IMG/VR virus record: IMGVR_UViG_3300044998_001404 | Coordinates: 1 to 50,949 of that record | Direction: 5' to 3' (one strand) | DNA: 50,949 nt | From: a virus | In this document: positions 48,732 through 50,949 of the stretch, piece by piece | Numbering within the stretch: the stretch's first letter is position 1 | Layout: the number at the start of each line of letters is the position of its first letter | Translations under genes and position numbers: made by a program | Notes under the pieces: model-generated | Seen by the model: only the letters and a program-made list of their open reading frames with translations | Database searches by the model: none | Told to the model about the DNA's origin: nothing

Positions 48732-49967
48732 ATGGCCGCCTTCAACTACCGTCAACTGATCCGCCAGGTCCCTGCGCGGACTTGGGCGTTTTACTTTCAG
48801 TCTCGCAAGCTGGAACTGCCCGGCGAGCTTGCCGGCGACAAGCTGGTCAGCACCGTCATCGACATCATCGGTGCCTTGCCTGCGGCCCAGGGTTCGGCGG
48901 TGTATGCCGAATTGCGGCGCGTGCATGCCTTGGCCAACGGACGCGGGATCGATGCCCTGCGCAACACCGCCCCACCGGACTCCGCGATCCATGAGGATTT
49001 CACGAAGTTCTCCAGCGATGCCGAGCGCGCCTTGTGGGTCATGGCCAACTGGCCCGACCTGTTCGCCACCGCCGAGGCCATCTACGGGGTCAGCCTGCGC
49101 ATTGGCAAGCGTGGCTGGAAACGTTTGCAAGTGCCGCCGGTCGATGCGCTGTTCCGGGGCCAGGAAGATATTCACGCCCTCGAGGTGGCACTGGCCACCG
49201 CATTCACGCCAAGCAAGGGTACCCCGCGCGCTTGCCAGATCGACATCCTGGACCGACATTTGGATGGAGGCGTGCAACTAGGCATCCTCATCGAGGACAA
49301 CGCCCAGCGTCAGCTGGAATTCGGCGACGACAACCGGGCGCACTGGCGCGACATCCGGCCTCCCATGGCCATGGACATTGTGATCTACCCGGCCAGCGGC
49401 GTGATAGATGTGCTGGCGCCCGGCGGTGCCAAGACGCAGCAGACTTTGTTGGAGCACCTCGGCAGGCATGTCTTCAAGCAGGTGCTGCAGCCCAAGGACG
49501 TCGAGAAGCCGATGTTCTTCCTCAACCGTCTGCGGGATGGCTTCGAACTCTTCGATGGCAGTGAGTGCGATCTGGCCGCCCACCGGGTCGAGCGCATCCG
49601 TTTGTCGCAGGCGAAAGTGCGTGCCATCCATCCCCCGATTTGCGACTACCTGATCAAGCCGCCCGGCGAGAAGGACGCGCCCGATGTGCTCATCTGCCTG
49701 GCAAAGCATCAGATCAATCCCATCCTGATGGGACAGGGTTTCAATATCATCGATGCCGTGGTCTCGTTGTACTTCGAGCCGGCGCAGCCGGGCAAAGCCA
49801 GTCGCGTGCTGCATGCCGATCTCAAGCAAGGCGGGATCAGCAATCTGCGCGACATGGAAGAGGCTGACGCCCGCCTGGTGGAATCGCTGCTGCGCGCATT
49901 GGGTGTCATGCAGTCACCCGCATCGACCAAGCCGGTCGAGGAAGCCGTGGGGGCCGTGCATGAATGA
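48732..49967 (+). CDS. Unknown 411-aa protein beside the repressor
   Basis: The family is not recognised. The sequence looks folded throughout: helical parts (STVIDIIGALPAAQGSAVYAELRRVHALAN; AERALWVMANWPDLFATAEAIYGVSL), a beta-containing middle (MAMDIVIYPASGVIDVLAPGGAKTQQTLLEHLGRHVF), and a late acidic segment (ADARLVESLLRALGVM). No catalytic or DNA-binding motif is obvious. The stop overlaps the next gene start by 8 nt, so both are probably one operon, with the promoter in the switch region upstream. Confidence 0.7.
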   Translation: MAAFNYRQLIRQVPARTWAFYFQSRKLELPGELAGDKLVSTVIDIIGALPAAQGSAVYAELRRVHALANGRGIDALRNTAPPDSAIHEDFTKFSSDAERALWVMANWPDLFATAEAIYGVSLRIGKRGWKRLQVPPVDALFRGQEDIHALEVALATAFTPSKGTPRACQIDILDRHLDGGVQLGILIEDNAQRQLEFGDDNRAHWRDIRPPMAMDIVIYPASGVIDVLAPGGAKTQQTLLEHLGRHVFKQVLQPKDVEKPMFFLNRLRDGFELFDGSECDLAAHRVERIRLSQAKVRAIHPPICDYLIKPPGEKDAPDVLICLAKHQINPILMGQGFNIIDAVVSLYFEPAQPGKASRVLHADLKQGGISNLRDMEEADARLVESLLRALGVMQSPASTKPVEEAVGAVHE

Positions 49968-50733
49968 GACGGTCGCCGTCATGAACGACCAGGGGCTGGC
50001 AGAAATCTGCCGCCTGCTGGAACGCGAGGACATGCGGATCTCCCCAGACTCGGTCTGGCTTTCGAGTCGGCCCGGTTTCTATGGCCATCTGCTGGCCCTG
50101 GATGCCTTCGTCGTCAGCCGCGAGCGGGCGATAGACATCCTCTGCCCGGAGTGTGGCACAGAGTCCATGCGCCCGCAGCCACACGACGCGCCAGATTCAC
50201 AACCCTATCGCGGCTACTGCCCGGAATGCGGCTGGATTGGCCTGTCGAATCAACAGGCACACTTTTGGCAGGTGCAACCCCAGAGGCTGGCCAAATGGCT
50301 TTCAGCAGGATTGGGGCTGGCACCGCGCTATGCCGTCGAGCCCATCGTGGACAACGTGTTGTGGCGGCTGGGCGAGTTGGAACATCGGCGGCGGCGCCAC
50401 ACGGTTTTCTTTGGGCGGCGCCTGAACGCGATGTCCGATCAGGTGGCAGCCAAGCTGGCGCAGCTGGTGGCGCCCGGCGCTGAGGTGATCATCACGGCGG
50501 GTGAACCGGCATCCTTGCTCGGTACCGCCTTGGGCGATCGCCTGTTGGTGCCGCTGCGGGCGATCGCCCACATCCGCAAATCCGGCCTGGTGATCGAGAA
50601 CCTTGAAGCTTACCTGACCCGCCCAGCACCGGTGCAGGAATCGGCGGAGACCTCCCTGCGTCTGATGCACAGCCGGCGCGTGGCGCTCATCGATGGCAAG
50701 CCGATCGACCTCTCACCACAGGGGAACCTCTAA
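49960..50733 (+). CDS. Zinc-ribbon protein, partner of the preceding unknown gene
   Basis: A 257-aa protein with a zinc ribbon made of C62, C65, C87 and C90 (LCPECG...YCPECGW), followed by a helical and beta region (AKWLSAGLGLAPRYAVEPIVDNVLWRLGELEHRRRRHTVFFGRR; PGAEVIITAGEPAS). ATG 49960 overlaps the previous gene. Its last residues end exactly where an insertion-sequence end appears to begin, so the natural C-terminus may have been altered. Confidence 0.7.
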   Translation: MNETVAVMNDQGLAEICRLLEREDMRISPDSVWLSSRPGFYGHLLALDAFVVSRERAIDILCPECGTESMRPQPHDAPDSQPYRGYCPECGWIGLSNQQAHFWQVQPQRLAKWLSAGLGLAPRYAVEPIVDNVLWRLGELEHRRRRHTVFFGRRLNAMSDQVAAKLAQLVAPGAEVIITAGEPASLLGTALGDRLLVPLRAIAHIRKSGLVIENLEAYLTRPAPVQESAETSLRLMHSRRVALIDGKPIDLSPQGNL

Positions 50734-50788
50734 AAACCCATGAATTTCATGGAGCCTGAGCGAATGACGGCAGCGCAAGCGAAGGAAG

Positions 50789-50812
50789 CGGGCGTTTCGC
50801 CCGGTATTTTTT
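50789..50812 (+). terminator. Rho-independent terminator on the plus strand
   Basis: CGGGCG-TTT-CGCCCG (50789-50803) is followed by GTATTTTTT. It would end the transcript from the 48732-50733 gene pair just after the gene end and may belong to the insertion element. Confidence 0.75.
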
Positions 50813-50825
50813 CGGAATCTGCCTG

Positions 50826-50850
50826 GAATTGCTCAATCATTGAGCAATTC
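50826..50850. repeat. Perfect 11-bp palindrome in the IS end
   Basis: GAATTGCTCAA (50826-50836) and TTGAGCAATTC (50840-50850) pair fully around a 3-nt loop, downstream of the transposase stop on the minus strand. There is no T-run on the minus side. It may be a structural element of the insertion sequence. Confidence 0.6.
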
Positions 50851-50865
50851 CCGGGGCTCCGAGCC

Positions 50866-50949
50866 TCAGAAGGGCACGATTCGGGCCTCCTTGAGATAGA
50901 CCAGGCGCTTCAAGTTGTAAGTCGCCGCCGTCAGGGTCATGCCGAACTT
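50866..50949 (-). CDS. Transposase C-terminus (IS5-like), truncated by the window edge
   Basis: The last 27 residues of a transposase are visible (FGMTLTAATYNLKRLVYLKEARIVPF), a C-terminal pattern (TAATYNLKRLV) typical of IS5-group transposases. The rest lies outside the window, so family assignment is limited. Confidence 0.65.
   Translation of the reverse strand, partial: KFGMTLTAATYNLKRLVYLKEARIVPF

Larger units (their letters stand above)
50722..50949. mobile_element. End of an IS5-like insertion sequence (partial)
   Basis: AACCTCTAAAAACCC at about 50725 reads like the terminal sequence of an IS5-group element and coincides with the stop codon of the zinc-ribbon gene; a minus-strand transposase end follows at 50866. 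The other IS end is beyond the window. The exact boundary is uncertain. Confidence 0.5.

Noticed and set aside
1-50949. CRISPR arrays, tRNA or rRNA genes
   Set aside because: No regularly spaced repeats, cloverleaf-like or ribosomal sequence was seen.

Overview
The window looks like a near-complete, integrated, tailed-phage genome (a siphovirus-type prophage with a lambda-like order of head and tail genes) in a GC-rich proteobacterium. GC-rich codons, the phage gene families and the accessory genes fit a betaproteobacterium best, but no rRNA, tRNA or clear host housekeeping gene is present, so this is inference.

Layout. 1-1381: a helix-turn-helix protein and a PrlF/YhaV toxin-antitoxin pair with a recognisable promoter and palindromes. 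1830-5938: a restriction-modification cargo made of a McrB-like AAA+ ATPase, a PD-(D/E)XK nuclease and a convergent amino-methyltransferase that carries a ribbon-helix-helix head and has a palindrome at its promoter. 6047-31601 (minus strand): one long late operon read from terminase down to lysis. It encodes terminase small and large subunits, two small paralogues, a gpW-like connector protein, portal, S49 protease with an embedded scaffold, decoration protein, major capsid, connector proteins, tail tube, tail assembly chaperones, a minor tail protein, the tape measure, several tail-tip proteins, two holin-type proteins, an HNH endonuclease and a GH24 endolysin. Nearly all neighbours overlap by 4 nt or lie a few nt apart.

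31700-32681: two plus-strand genes that share a 67-nt leader. 32645-35328: two tandem ParB-like/DNA methyltransferase fusions. 35329-43908 (minus): the early operon, with a RuvC-like nuclease, P4-type primase-helicase, RecB/Cas4-like nuclease, Sak4-like ATPase and its partner, a BRO-N protein and an HTH protein at the promoter-proximal end. 44113-46725: a translationally coupled serine recombinase/DUF2924 cassette. 46820-48464: a small membrane protein, an ImmA/IrrE-type protease and an XRE repressor, which look like the lysogeny switch. 48732-50733: two unrecognised plus-strand genes, divergent from the repressor. 50734-50949: the end of an insertion sequence.

The most notable items are: (1) a perfect T TTT TTT slippery heptamer in the tail assembly chaperone gene that opens a 99-residue -1 frame extension, as in lambda G/GT; (2) a roughly 100-bp nested, symmetric dyad between the RuvC-like and primase genes, a good origin candidate; (3) the McrB-like/nuclease/RHH-methyltransferase system; (4) the repeated 67-nt leader; (5) a hairpin that places the start codon of the first early gene in a stem; (6) the uncharacterised gene pair next to the repressor.
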